64,000 nucleotides of DNA from Endocalyx cinctus (Eukaryota; Ascomycota; Sordariomycetes; Amphisphaeriales; Apiosporaceae). Both the position numbers and the translations under genes were made by a program. This document shows, piece after piece, positions 1 to 11,437 of the stretch. The stretch is taken from contig BCKC01000005.1 of the NCBI GenBank assembly GCA_001600455.1, positions 1,116,001 through 1,180,000 of the forward strand. The letters run 5' to 3'. Position 1 is the stretch's first letter. The number at the start of each line of letters is the position of its first letter. The notes beneath the pieces are model-generated. The model made no database searches. It saw nothing but the letters and a program-made list of their open reading frames with translations, and was not told where the DNA came from.

Positions 1-215
1 GAGTCCATATCATAAGTATCGTCAATTAATTCGTCATTTGATAGTTTTGTTTTCTTTTTTCCTTTTCCAGTCTTTTCACTATCATCATCTTCCATCGTGC
101 TCCGCGTCCAATTTTGAGAATTTGGAGAGTTTGGACAAGGGGCCGGGCTAATTTCCGGACCGGCCGCCGTAGGTGATTTATTATCTAATCTGCCAACATT
201 CCACTCTCCAGCCAT
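1..215 (-). CDS. Partial hypothetical protein, 5' end only, running off the left edge
   Basis: Reading the minus strand from an ATG at 215, the frame stays open to the edge of the window, giving about 71 residues. It begins MAGEWNVGRLDNKSPTAA. It is rich in Ser, Pro and Asn, followed by an acidic stretch (EDDD) and then a lysine cluster (KGKKKTK). That composition suits an intracellular or nuclear protein with a disordered N terminus. I recognise no domain and the rest lies outside the window. The open frame and plausible composition support a gene, but a chance open frame at an edge cannot be excluded. Confidence 0.45.
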   Translation of the reverse strand, partial: MAGEWNVGRLDNKSPTAAGPEISPAPCPNSPNSQNWTRSTMEDDDSEKTGKGKKKTKLSNDELIDDTYDMD

Positions 216-1144
216 ACTCGTCTCGTGGACTTTTAAAAATATTCTTAGTAACATTCTTCATGAACTGTTGGATCTTTTTCTTATGGTTCAATGTATGAGG
301 GGCGCGCGTATCGTACGAACAACACCTGAAAACCCGATCTCATCCAAGCTAAGCTAGCATTGCCCATGCTCAATCTGAGACTTCGCTCATCGTTATGTTC
401 TTACTAATGATGACATGATATGATGAGTAAGTTCTCTGATGAAAGGAACCTTCAAACAAGTTATGTGCTTGGTATTGTCTACCTACCTGTCTGCTAGTAT
501 CTAGGCAGCTAGGTTAGGCTTTGACATGTTACATCCCAGTCTATCGGTCAGTCCGTTTGGTTAGTTCGAGTGTGGCGTTAGTGCGTCTGATTAGCAACGG
601 TAAGAAGAATCTCGAGTTACCAAGGGTTCGACATCAACCATACACAGTACACTATCTATCACAAGGATTACTACTATATGATCAGACGATATCCAGGTTC
701 CCTTCGTAGGTACATTTCCCCACCAATTAGAACTTCGCCCTGATGCCCTGCACCCCAAAGCCCATCCCTATCATCTTATCCTTTAATGCTGCCGGCAAAA
801 GTAATTGTACATACATCAGTTCCACGCTCTAGCTGCATGATTTAGAAGTAACTAGCCGTAGGTTAATACGAATGGATGCGACAGTAACATATTTCTCCAC
901 ATGTCACCTACGCAATTGATCGGCGTAGTGTGGATCAAGCACCCGGGAAGGGCTGCAGGCTTGATTATAATTAGGTCTTATGCGGGGTTAATTAAGGGGT
1001 ATGGGGAATAATAAGTGCCACTCGGTGAAAGATTCAATCGAGAGAACTTAACTTACAAATTAATAAAACTTATTGCTTTAAATTGTCTCATGTCAGCTGC
1101 CCATTTCTTCGCTACGGATTGGCTTTGTGGCTGATGCTGAGGAT
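216..1144. other. Intergenic region upstream of the Zn2Cys6 regulator
   Basis: This spacer lies between the partial left-edge gene and the transcription factor and should hold promoters for both. It is AT-rich, has no coding-like frame and no obvious repeat. A GCGGGG half-site occurs near 983, but the AGTACCGG motif found before the cluster enzymes is absent. Confidence 0.5.
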
Positions 1145-3826
1145 ATGGCGGACTCTATCGAAGTCATGGATAATGATGGTTCTGTCAGAGAAGAGGAGGA
1201 CGGCTTGGAAGTACCCGACCAACAGACAGGAAAGCCGAAGAACTCATGTAAAGATGAAGGTCCAGCGTAGGTAGTATCTATCATCTTATTATTATTTATT
1301 TTCACATTTCAGACCCCCACATGATGAGCCAAAATACGCCCCGGCTCTGTTGTGCTGATTAACTTCGTACCTAGGTGTCACTCTTGTCGGAAGAAGAAAG
1401 CCAGGTGCTCGAGAGAGCAGCCATGTTTTCACTGTGAAAAAAATAGTATGTTCTCCTAACTTTATACGAGCTCCTAGCTAGGCATTAAATACTTCAAGAT
1501 ATACAGTGCGTTTACGATGACAGAAGAGCCAAACCGGGTGTGAGAGCAGGAGCAATTGATAGTCTCAGCAACCGAATCTGTAAGGATACACGACCATAAG
1601 CTCATAAATTCTATGCTTTACGCTTACCAAAAAATAGCTTCGCTCGAGAACATGTTCCTAGGCCAAGGTTTGCTTTGGCAACAAGTGTGGCGCTGCATAG
1701 AGGCATTGGAGAACAGAAATACATCGGGGGCTCCCGAATTCCCCGAAAATGTGATCTCCGAAGACCCTGAGAAGAGCCTTTCAAACTATGCGCAGCAACT
1801 TAGGAACACCCTTTCCTCCCTTGGAGATAGTGGACAAAATGGGAGAATTGATGCTGCGGAAAACTTCAGACCGAAAAAGAGGCGACGGCAAGAAACTCCG
1901 ATAATGGATACCAATCCATCCGCAGCGTATAATTATGATATGACCGAATTTCAGAACAATGAATGCCAGCTACCACCTCGTGACTTGGTAGATGACTTAG
2001 TCGAGATATTCTTTGCCCGGATACACCCGTGGATACCGATGCTCCACGTCCGCCGGTTCCGCGACCGGCTTGCCTCTCCTCTCGAGCGCGACCGCCAAAC
2101 GACTATTTTATACGCAATTACCTCCGTATGCGCACAACTCTCCGAAGACCCCCGTCTGGGTAATTCGCTATCGAGATCTAACTTGTCTCGACGATGTCAC
2201 CAAGTTGTGATCATCCGTTGCATGGACTCGTTCTCGGTGCAGAATTTACAAGCGCTCATAATCTGCAGCTTTAATACAGTAGGCACCTCGCTCCAATTCA
2301 CCGCGAGTTTTACTAACTTTTAGCAAAGATAGGGAATGGTCATGGTCCGTCATCTTGGGTATGTTGTCTACGGTTGTTCTACCCTTCTCTACGTGATATG
2401 ACGTCTGGCTAACTGGCCTAGTCGATAATTGGATCGATGGCTAGAACTGTAGAGCAGTTGCAACTAAGCGTGGAAGAGGACGATAAACCCCAATTTTTAA
2501 GAGGTAAAAATGTGCTGATCAAGCGGATGGCTTTCTTACCGCCATCCCAGGACTGGATAGAGACGGAAGAACGAAGACGCGTGTTTTGGAACATATTCCT
2601 CATGGATCGGTTCTGCAGCATCGCGACCGGTTGGAACCTTTGTCTGACCAGTGTTGATGTGAAACGACGCTTGCCCTGTGAAGGTGCTCTATGGGAAAAG
2701 GGGGATCCACTCAAGACCCCAACCCCGTACTTTGGCGTATCGGATCAGTCGAGTCAGTCGGCCAACACGCTTCCCAGTCCAAGACCAGAGACGGATGATC
2801 CCGAGTATCTCGGGGGATTCGCGTGGTGCATAGAGGCGACCGAAAGCTTGAGCTTAGTCACGTCTTTCTTCCTCCAACAAGCCGTCGATGTCACTCGTAT
2901 GCACGAGGTTCAAGTGTGGTTAATGAGGTTCAAGCAGTTGGATCTCCGTCTCATTCAGTGCGTTACTGAGTTACTCGAGAGTATCTATATATATACTGAT
3001 ACATTGTTCTAGATGGAAGTTATACCTCCCGGAGCAATGGCGCGAAGCTTGTGTATTGAATATTGACGGCAATATGGACCCGAACTTGACCCTGGCACAC
3101 ATGACTCATAATACCGCAGCAGTTCTCTTACATCAGGGTATCGCTTACCCTTCAGAAAAATGGAAGACGGTACCGGTGATGCTACCATCCGTATCGAGCG
3201 CCGAAACATGTCTTTCGGCTTCCACAGAAGTAGCAATTATTGCCGAAAAGTTTATCCAGGACACGATATGCCTAACCAATCCTCAGTTCGCCTTCTGTCT
3301 ATTCATATGCGGACGCATGTTCCTGGCCCACGCATCCTACTACGGCGTGATCTTATCGCCGAGCTTCCATTCCATCGTCAACAGTTTACTGGAAGTATCG
3401 CGAAGATGGAACGGTCCGCACAGCGTCTCCGACACGTCGGGGAATCTGGCCGCCAAGTTCGCCTCCCGCTTGATGCAGGCGCAGCAGCGCGGTCCGGATT
3501 CCCTGGATATCCGACAAGCGGCGTACTACGAGGCTCCCGAGTTTTCCTCGGATGTAGAAGCCGGCGCTGGAGAGATTCTGACCGAACACGACACCTCGCC
3601 GGACAGCATGACCTTGGCGTTCCCTCCCTTGCCGCCATCTTTCCAAGCCCCTGTTCTGACGTCCAAGAACGGGCAGGTTGACGTGAATGTGCCTATGCTC
3701 CACACGCAGGGCATGTACGGGAACCATAGCCCTGATTGTAATGATACCCTGGAGAATCTGAACTCGTTATTTGATTATAGCATGATGCCAAATCAACGGA
3801 TTAGTCAATTTTCTAATATTATTTGA
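1145..3826 (+). CDS. Zn2Cys6 fungal-specific transcription factor, 764 aa, seven exons
   Basis: Exons by my splicing are 1145-1266, 1375-1445, 1499-1579, 1638-2278, 2329-2358, 2422-2957 and 3013-3826; all phases agree. Residues about 42-68 form a Zn2Cys6 cluster with spacing C-x2-C-x6-C-x5-C-x2-C-x6-C, beginning CHSCRKKKARC. The linker KPGVRAGAIDSLSNRI and a short coiled segment (SSLENMFLGQG) follow, as in many fungal DNA-binding regulators. The middle carries the fungal-specific factor domain (DDLVEIFFARIHPWIPMLH, then ARTVEQLQLSVEEDD). Exon 5 is a 30-nt microexon needed to join the domain in frame. It is the first gene of the polysaccharide cluster, so a pathway-specific activator role is likely by position. 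I cannot assign it to a named regulator such as XlnR or RhaR. Confidence 0.88.
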
Positions 3827-4605
3827 TGAGGGAAAATAGGGCACATACCTGAAGGAGTCGTTTCATGAGAAGCTTGGGTATTGATTGATATTTATCTTAC
3901 TTTTAATTAACGTGACATACGGGTCCAGGTCATGGATATTTTGAGGGGTAAATAGACTTGAAAATTGGCAAGTCGATTAAAGGTTAAACCTGCAAATGTA
4001 CTATCAGTGGAAAAGCGATGATTTTCGGCAAGTTATTTGGGTATCGGAACGGCAGATTGTAAGCATCCTGATAGAAGATGTAGAGTTGGTAAAATGTATA
4101 TATACAGACCATTTACGGTATAGACGAACTACTGTATTGGTGAAAGAAAGCTCCCACTCGGCCAGTCACTTCCACCAGCATAGGTGTCAACATCATGCAC
4201 ATTAATCAGTATACTATTTTTCGAAAGAAAAGGAAACTAATCCACGATCATGTTTACTCTGAATAGAAGACCATTTCGCAGCTCTCGAGGTTATATCGAT
4301 TGCCCAGTTCCTGTCACGTAGGCTGGTAGGTGGATGGGGCTCCCTTAATGATCGTATGTACTGTGTACATATACTGTATACATACTGTGATTGTCTCTTC
4401 TAACCTGCCCCTTTTACTATATTACGATATGCCTATAGCCATATTTTTCATATTAATGAATCGAAATTTTCAAAAAAAAGGGGGACGAATGAGGTGGCAG
4501 TGGTGGACGTACTTTACTGTGCGTATTATTGACTTTACATGATTTTGAGATTTGATACTTTCTTATTAATAGATTATAGATAAAAGATTTCTCCGAGCAG
4601 GTCCA
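3827..4605. other. Convergent intergenic region
   Basis: This spacer separates the 3' ends of the transcription factor and the beta-helix hydrolase, so it should hold two 3' UTRs. It is AT-rich and I see no repeat or coding frame with protein-like content. Confidence 0.5.
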
Positions 4606-6096
4606 TTACGATGAAAACGTGAGGTTATTCACATGTTCTCCGGATATCATGGGAATATAATCCGAGGTGAGATAATACCCCGGCTTTACCATACCGTCCC
4701 AAATGTGGTTGCCGTTTATTGTCAGGTTTTGAAAATCGATCAAGTCAATGGACCTATCTTCCGCGTAGCCGCCTATGAACGCCGTGTTTGATCCCGACCC
4801 ATTGTAGATTAGATTCTTAATAGTGACGTTCTGAATGCCGCGACCCGGCGCCGTGTTGTAATCAGTGTTGTAGACGACACGCATGCTCAGAAGCATCCCC
4901 AACCGAAAGTCTTCGACTCTTATATCATCAAACATGACATTTTTTATTAAGTTGTCATCTCCAACTGTGAAGGCGATGCATCCTTGGTAGTTGATTTGTG
5001 GCTCTCTTTGGTCCAGAATATCGACATTCTGAACGAGGACGCCATCCATGGTCTCGGGGTCTTCTGGGTTGCCATGAGTGCCTATATTGATCGGATGCGC
5101 CACATCGGCCCAAAGAGATGAATCGCGGATCGTTATGTTGGATGAGTTGCCGTAGAATTCGTTCCGGTGTTGGTATAAGGCGATGCAGTCGTCTGACGTT
5201 CGAAGGAAAACCCTCTCCACCAATACATCCTGACAACAAAAGAAGTCTAGCCCATCTCCATATGTGACAGCACTGACGCTCTTAAGACCTCTGACAGTAA
5301 TACCCTTGGATGACCCCGCGGTGATGGTGAAAGCCCCTGGGTTCATAACGGCGATTCCGTCTACTGATACGTTTTCTGAAAAGCTGATGCGGATCGCACC
5401 GTCCGATGGCTTGTAGATGATTCCACGACCACGGATCGCTACGTTACTCGCGTTTGATACGGAAACACTTCCGGATACTACGGCCCCGGACGCGAGGTAT
5501 AGCGTCTGGCCGGAAACAAGGCTCACGCCATCCGGAACTGAGTGATATCCGGCGCCATAGTAGACGATACTGCTATCATTGCCAGCTTGCTCAGCCGTGA
5601 TGGGATCCGTTTCTATTGAATTGGTCCATAAATGGAGAACATTGAAGACGTCGTCATTTATCTCCAATAAAATATCGCGGAATGGCTGAGACAAAGTAAA
5701 CGTGATATTTCCATCTATCACCTCTGTCTCTATTCCATAAGAAAGCGGTCTGATAATCGCCGAAGAAATAGACGGGAAAGCAGTCGCATTGGGCGTGATC
5801 ATGAATTCGACTGTTTCATCGAAATCTAACATCCCTACAGTGGATGAGTGTGTGACTGCATTTCCGGTACTGGAATTGATTTCGTGGAGGTTGACTTCAT
5901 ATAAAGGTATCTGCTCCCAAGCGGCCTCGGCTACACCTGATGGACGGGCTAGTGCAGAATATGCTGTAGAACCGGTTGCTTCGTCGGGCTTTGAGGGGAC
6001 TGATAGCTGCGCCGCCGCTGACACTGCCGTGAAGATATACAAAATCCAGAGAAGGATTCCATAGTTAGTCCTCAATAAACGGGATGAACAAGCCAT
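4606..6096 (-). CDS. Secreted GH28/GH49-like right-handed beta-helix glycoside hydrolase, 496 aa
   Basis: A single-exon gene. I start it at the ATG at 6096 because it puts a signal-peptide core (ILLWILYIFTAVSAAAQ) near the N terminus. Residues about 35-170 resemble the N-terminal beta-sandwich found before the helix in GH49 and some GH28 enzymes (IIRPLSYGIE, ITFTLSQPFRDILLEIND). The rest is a parallel beta-helix with repeated SNVAIRGRG, NITIRDSS and NVTIKNLI coils. Acidic candidates for catalysis are TYGDGLDFF and TSDDCIALY; NIGTHG resembles the GHG strip of polygalacturonases. The classical NTD and RIK motifs are not obvious, so the substrate is uncertain. It is divergently transcribed from the lyase-like gene at 6681 and shares its promoter. 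Many N-glycosylation sequons fit a secreted enzyme. Confidence 0.85.
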   Translation of the reverse strand: MACSSRLLRTNYGILLWILYIFTAVSAAAQLSVPSKPDEATGSTAYSALARPSGVAEAAWEQIPLYEVNLHEINSSTGNAVTHSSTVGMLDFDETVEFMITPNATAFPSISSAIIRPLSYGIETEVIDGNITFTLSQPFRDILLEINDDVFNVLHLWTNSIETDPITAEQAGNDSSIVYYGAGYHSVPDGVSLVSGQTLYLASGAVVSGSVSVSNASNVAIRGRGIIYKPSDGAIRISFSENVSVDGIAVMNPGAFTITAGSSKGITVRGLKSVSAVTYGDGLDFFCCQDVLVERVFLRTSDDCIALYQHRNEFYGNSSNITIRDSSLWADVAHPINIGTHGNPEDPETMDGVLVQNVDILDQREPQINYQGCIAFTVGDDNLIKNVMFDDIRVEDFRLGMLLSMRVVYNTDYNTAPGRGIQNVTIKNLIYNGSGSNTAFIGGYAEDRSIDLIDFQNLTINGNHIWDGMVKPGYYLTSDYIPMISGEHVNNLTFSS

Positions 6097-6680
6097 GTTG
6101 ATCAAGGTTGAGCATAGACCTAGAATAATCTCAGCTTTAATTAACTAGGCACGACGCTGTTTGGGCTTTTTGTTTTAGTGCGTATATCTATATATAAGCT
6201 TCCCAGCCAAAATTATACGAAATATGACGCAACACTTCCTACTCCATGTAATTACACCATTGCTTCTATTTTCGGAATACTATGCTATTCTAATTACCGT
6301 ATCTCCGTACCAAATTTTTCGACTATATGATTCGTGGAAGTAAACTCATCTAAGCCGGGCGTGGCGGTCTGGAGCGCGGAGTAATCGCCGGCCCAAGTGC
6401 CGAGTACCGGCTCTTATAGTATCTGTCCCCCGCAACCGAGCCGGGGGTCTTTATGATAGACCGGAATTTTTCGAGTTTTCGGAGTCCGTTTATAATGTTA
6501 TGTAATGTAGGTCCTATATGTACCGAATAATTAATATTTTCCGTACGATGTAGGAAAGAGAGTAATGTGGAAGAGGGAATAAAGGGTAGGGAAATATATG
6601 GTATTTCGGCCATTCGTCTACACGGTCGCGCTATCTTCTTTGATATTTCGAGAAAATTGTGCAGATACTCTTTTTCAGCT
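6097..6680. promoter_or_regulatory. Divergent promoter shared by beta-helix hydrolase and lyase A
   Basis: This 584-bp spacer drives both flanking starts. It contains the composite motif at 6377-6410 and a CGGAGTCCG inverted triplet at about 6480, a typical layout for Zn2Cys6 binding. A TATATATAAG run near 6190 is a possible TATA element for the hydrolase. Confidence 0.55.
6377..6410 (+). promoter_or_regulatory. Putative cluster regulatory module, copy 1
   Basis: CGGAGTAATC at 6377-6386 is followed 13 nt later by CCGAGTACCGG at 6400-6410. The same pair, with similar spacing, lies before the transporter at 8534. It ends 271 bp before lyase A and begins 281 bp from the hydrolase start. CGG triplets are the usual half-sites of Zn2Cys6 proteins. 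Confidence 0.5.
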
Positions 6681-8322
6681 ATGACTCTACAGGTGGTTGG
6701 GTTCCTAGGGATCTTGATAAGTCTTACGCTAGTCCCTCGCGTTTCGTCGACGGGTCCTCTGAGTGGCTTACCAATACTCAACGGTCCTATCCCCCTAGTC
6801 CCAGACTTTGAAGGAAGAAAGAGCCGCGTGGGAGAGTTCATACATCCAGGAATATGGCATACGCACGACGATCTCGAGCGCATAAGGCTGGGTGTTGAGA
6901 ACGAGTTGGAACCATGGGCATCTGCCTACGTGAATTTTAGCACAAATTCATTTTCACAAGCTAGTGTACGTAGTTCTCTTCCTTATGAATCATCAGTAAC
7001 CAAAAAGAACAATACGATGATGCTTTGAAAATATTCCACTGATTGGATACAGTACTCTAATCTGCCTTAATAGTATGAAATGAAAGGGCCCGCAAGCGTT
7101 CTCTGTCGCGGAACCTGCAGTAACTTCACCAGTTTCACGGAAGATGCCCGCGCCGCCTACCAAAACGCGCTTCAATGGTATATCACCCGGGACCAAGGCC
7201 ACTGGGACCGAGCTACGAGCATCCTGGATGCCTGGGGTACGAACCTCACGAGCATAATAGGAACCGATATCTCCCTTCTTGTTGCCCTCGAAGGCGACCT
7301 ATTCGTCAACGCTGCCGAAATCATGAGATGGGAAGGCGGTTGGGTAGAAGCTGGCGCGGCGGCGGCGGGCGGGACGGGGTTTTCGAATCAGTTGTACTGG
7401 CTGTTTGCGAGGCAGTCGTTGATTATTGGTCAAGCTAACTACGGCATGGCTAGCATCAAGGCGTTGCTCTCGTTTGCTGTTTACCTCGATGACGTTTCCA
7501 TGGTATTACTACCCTTGACAAGATGCATCTGTGAATAATTAATGACGATAGCGCTGATATAATTTCTCTAGTATAATTATGCTCTATACTCCTACCTAAA
7601 CGACCCCTGTGCAGGTATATACGGCAATTTTGATCCCAATACAGGACAGAGTGCGGAGGTGGGTCGAGATCAAGGTCATACGCTGACCGGACTTGGCTGG
7701 GCGGCCGAAGCAGCTCGGACAATACAGTCTCAGGGAACAGACGTTTATTCCCTTCAGGATAACTTGTTACTCAAAGCGGCAGAATACGCAGCCAAATATA
7801 ATTTGGGATATGAAGTTGCATATGATCGAAAGTTCTATCGCTGCGAAGCCATCTTGGTCAACGGGCCATGGTCAGCACCATCGAATATCAGTCGAGGAAT
7901 TAATCCAAGTACCCGTATATGGGATGTAAGTTCTTCTTTTATCCGTCAAGCCTAGTGAATCATTTTCATTATGTGTGCTGACTTGGCAAAGATTCTTTAT
8001 CATCAGTACGTTGTTAAAAGAAACCTGTCCGCCACCTATTTGCCGGAAATGAAAGCCGCGATCGATGCAGCAGGCGGAGAAGAGATTAGTAAGTTATCTG
8101 ATATGATTCAATGCTAGCTATAACCACGTTGTATGTTTTATAATTTAATCTCTAACATCTGTTATGAAAGCTACGGACTCAAGTGCGGATGACCATCCCG
8201 GTTGGGGGGAACTCATTTGGTCCTACCCATCAGAGGGCACTTTTATGAATAATAACAACAGAACCATATGGGGTGGAGGGGCAATTGGACCGGAGGGACT
8301 TGGAAACTTGAATTCTCAATAG
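6681..8322 (+). CDS. Secreted alginate-lyase-fold (PL38/PL5-like) protein A, 438 aa
   Basis: Exons are 6681-6965, 7074-7502, 7572-7925, 7992-8088 and 8171-8322. The ATG at 6681 is chosen because a signal peptide follows (VVGFLGILISLTLVPRVSS). The mature part starts with the family block FIHPGIWHTHDDLERI, then AYQNALQWYI, FVNAAEIMR, SAEVGRDQGHTL and EYAAKYNLGYEV. These match the alginate_lyase Pfam fold (alpha/alpha toroid). The R-D-Q-G-H block and the Tyr-rich YAAKYNLGY block are probably active-site elements. Known relatives cleave uronic acid polymers such as alginate or glucuronan. It is a distant paralogue of the gene at 14303-15626. It lacks the Trp/Cys-containing SNWDFCN segment of that copy, having QANYGMASI instead, so its specificity may differ. 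Confidence 0.83.
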
Positions 8323-8886
8323 TTGTATGCAGATTGAGATTTCGATTCTATGGCGTCCGTAAATCTATCTACCCTACTCATGACCGTAAATCTAAATTTA
8401 ATGACTGCTCCATATAATAACTTTTCATACCTTAACATGAAAGTCCGTATGTGTACATAGCCTAGATCAGCGTTGCACGTAGTTTTGTTGGTAATTATGT
8501 GCCAAGGTCAGGAAATATACGAACAGCGGCCACCGGAGTAATCACTGGGCAGTCCCCGAGTACGCGGCATTACATCCATGTACCCGCATAATTGCAAATG
8601 ACATCAAGCACCAGACGTCCTTAATTATGAAAAGACATAATCTATACTCGTATCGTATCGAGTTGTCTACCAATGGAACATCTATCGCCGCGAAAATATC
8701 CAAGCGCCCTAGTAGGCGTGTTCGTGAGCCGTGATTTATCTGAAGGGAGATTTTGGATCGGTCGTCGAGTACTTCAAATGTCCCGTTCTTGAAAGATAAA
8801 CCTTAACCAACCGTATCTTTACCAAACTAATTATTATTCATAACTCCTTCCGTGGTTCCTACTATTGTATCATACATATCTAAGAA
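8323..8886. promoter_or_regulatory. Promoter region of the Dal5-type transporter
   Basis: This 564-bp spacer lies between tandem genes and holds the 3' UTR of lyase A and the transporter promoter. It carries the second copy of the two-part module. No repeat or coding frame is evident. Confidence 0.5.
8534..8567 (+). promoter_or_regulatory. Putative cluster regulatory module, copy 2
   Basis: CGGAGTAATC at 8534-8543 is identical to the copy at 6377. CCGAGTACGCGG at 8556-8567 follows at nearly the same distance (22 versus 23 nt start to start). It ends 320 bp before the transporter start. Confidence 0.5.
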
Positions 8887-10762
8887 ATGGCGAACACCAA
8901 AACGAACGATCAGGAGGTATCATTGGGCAATGAGGGGAGCGCCGTCAATTCGAGCCATAAACAAGATGCTGAGGTCAGCTCAATCCCTCTTGCCGAGCAG
9001 TGCTTCATATTTAACGTATTTTAAATCCAGACCGCTGCGTATGCAAGCAATCATCCCATCCAAATCGATGAGGAGACAAACAAGAAATTGTTCTGGACCA
9101 TCAACAGACGCATCCTCGCGACTATGTTGGGAACCTATTTCTGTCAGAGTCTAGACAAGGGCACTCTCGGATTCTCGAGTATCATGGGAATTCGCGAGGA
9201 TGCGCATCTAGTCGGAAGTCAATTCAATTTGCTTGGCACGATTTTTTACCTAGGAGTTTTGGTTGCTGAGTATCCGACCAATTTTCTGCTGCAGAAATTT
9301 CCTGTGGCGAAGTACTTGGCAGTTAATGTTTTCTTATGGGGAGTCGTTATCACGTTTTCTGCTATAGCCAAAGACTTCGGCGGTCTCTTGGTTGTACGTT
9401 TCTTACTGGGGATATTCGAGTCTTGCGTCCAACCTTCCTTCACTATTATTACTTCTATGTGGGTGGGTAGAATTCATCTCGTCTGTGCTCCCCGTGGAAA
9501 CATTTAATATACTGATTGAAGTTTTCAGTACACCAAACAGGAGCAGTCACTGCTCACAAGCCTCTGGTATTCCATGACTGGAGTCCAATTAATGGTAGAG
9601 TTTCAACACCTTCCCCCTTCTTAAATCATTATCGATGACTCTAATATCCCACAGATTGGCGGTATTATTGCTTGGGGCGTCTCGCATTACGAAGGTCGAG
9701 TTCTTTTCCCGTGGCAACTGCTTTTCCTGGTGCTGGGATTGGCGACTGTCGTCTGGTCGTTTTTCATCGGCTGGTGGCTCCCAGACTCGCCCATGAAAGC
9801 TAAATGCTTTGACGAAGATCAAAAACGTCTCATGATCGAACGAGTCAGGGTCAACGAAACAGGTATCCAAAACAAATTTTACAAGAAGTATCAGGCTGTA
9901 GAGGCTTTGAAAGATCCCGTCATCTGGTGCTACGTCTTCCTCCAAGTCACTTCGACGCTAGTGATAGGCGGGTTGGGAGTGTTTTCAAATATTATAATTG
10001 CCTCCTTCGGATTCACCTATTTACAGACTCAGCTTCTTAATATTGCTCAAGGCGCCGTGACCGTCATGATCATGGTTGGGGGCGCTTGGTTAGCCACTTC
10101 AACAAAACAAACAGCTATAGTTATGCATGTCAGTTAACACAAGAAACATTTTCATAAGTCACTTGCTGATTATCTACAGATATGGACTTTACCACCGATC
10201 GTGGGGACTGCTATTATTTATTGTATCCCACCATCCCAGTCGACACGCATTGGGCTGTTGATTGCCTTCTACGCAACGCAATTCTATCTCGCGGAGGGAA
10301 ATTTAATTATTTCTCTTATTTCTAGGAATGTCGCCGGTCAGACAAAGAAGTCGACAACGTTATCCCTGACGTTTGTGGGTTGGGCCTTGGGAAATGTTAT
10401 AAGTCCTCAGGTAAGTACTCCCAACTTAATTATCGGACAAAATAGATGCACGACATCACAAGCTTACGCTGAGATGGCAACAGGTATTTCAATCATCCGA
10501 TGCGCCACGCTACAAGAAAGGATTCGCCGTTCATTTTACATTATACGTCCTATTTAATATTATTTTGATCATTCTTCGTATTCTCTTAAGTCGTCGAAAT
10601 ACGGCTAAAGTGGTTGGTGGAATCGAGACATCATCCCCTTCTCCTTCCTATGGGGAAAAGGGGTTGGCTTCTCCTGAGAACGGAGAGCCTGTCGTGGCAC
10701 ATGCACATGCGTTTGAAGATCTGACTGATATGGAGAATCCGGACTTCCGCTATGATATCTGA
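8887..10762 (+). CDS. MFS transporter, anion:cation symporter (Dal5-like), 522 aa
   Basis: Exons are 8887-8973, 9031-9462, 9529-9594, 9655-10128, 10180-10410 and 10484-10762, all joined in phase 0. The protein has a short polar N terminus, then KLFWTINRRILATMLGTYF leading into helix 1. About twelve membrane segments follow, with features of the Dal5/allantoate permease family (LDKGTLGFSSIMGI, EYPTNFLLQKFP, and LPDSPMKAKCF before the central loop). Members import organic anions such as allantoate, nicotinate or hexuronate-type acids with protons at the plasma membrane. Lying between two uronate-lyase-like genes and a GH35 gene, it plausibly takes up the released unsaturated uronic acids or small acidic oligosaccharides. 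That substrate is inference. Confidence 0.88.
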
Positions 10763-11437
10763 AATACATAGAGTGATATAACAGTCGGAATTGTTGATTG
10801 TATCCCATCAACTTATTTTGGGCATAATAATAATTGTATCGTGCTTAAGACCGAGGTGCATGAATAGCTATTTTAGTACTGTAGCGGGAATTTGTACAGG
10901 GCCACAAGCGTTGTAACACTTTTAAAATAGCAACAAGCGTTGTGAAATCCACAACGCTTAAAATTGAATTAGGAGTTTTTTTTTTTTTTTTTTTTTTTTA
11001 CAACTATTCTAAAATTTAGAGCGCTTGTGAACGCCCTGTAACTCACGGTACAGTAGTTATGTTAGGTACTTAAACACTGCTAATACTACCTGGAATAGCG
11101 TCGTTGATACTGTTAATTATAGCGAGTTTAGTGTTATTATATTCCTTATTCGTCGTCGCGATAGGGCAATAGATTTACAGTGAGAGTAGTGAGTACCCCC
11201 CCCTGTAATTTGGCGCATGCACCTTGCAACAGCAGTATTAATAACGGTCAGTAATAATTGGCAGTGGTAATTCCCTATTAGGAGATCTCCTAGGCTGCTA
11301 GGTTAAGTAAGTACTTAATACTTTGGTTTAGTATAAGTTTTTAATTGACTGAACTTGACTCACAGCTACAGATCAAGTAACTGAAAACCAATGTGTAAAT
11401 AAGATATAAAGGAACCCCGATGCGTAAATATCATAAC
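10763..11437. other. Convergent intergenic region containing a MITE-like element
   Basis: This spacer lies between the 3' ends of the transporter and the GH35 gene. Apart from the 175-bp inverted-repeat element at 10879-11053 I see no feature; the rest is AT-rich. Confidence 0.5.
10879..11053. mobile_element. MITE-like non-autonomous DNA element with TA target duplication
   Basis: The ends form imperfect terminal inverted repeats of about 50 bp. The left arm starts CTGTAGCGGG and includes TACAGGGC and CACAAGCG. The right arm, read in reverse, starts CTGTACCGTGAG and includes TACAGGGC and CACAAGCG. TA dinucleotides flank both ends, as expected for Tc1/mariner-type insertion. Inside are a perfect 10-bp hairpin (10935-10944 with 10950-10959) and a run of 24 T at 10976-10999. 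It has no coding capacity. Confidence 0.55.
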
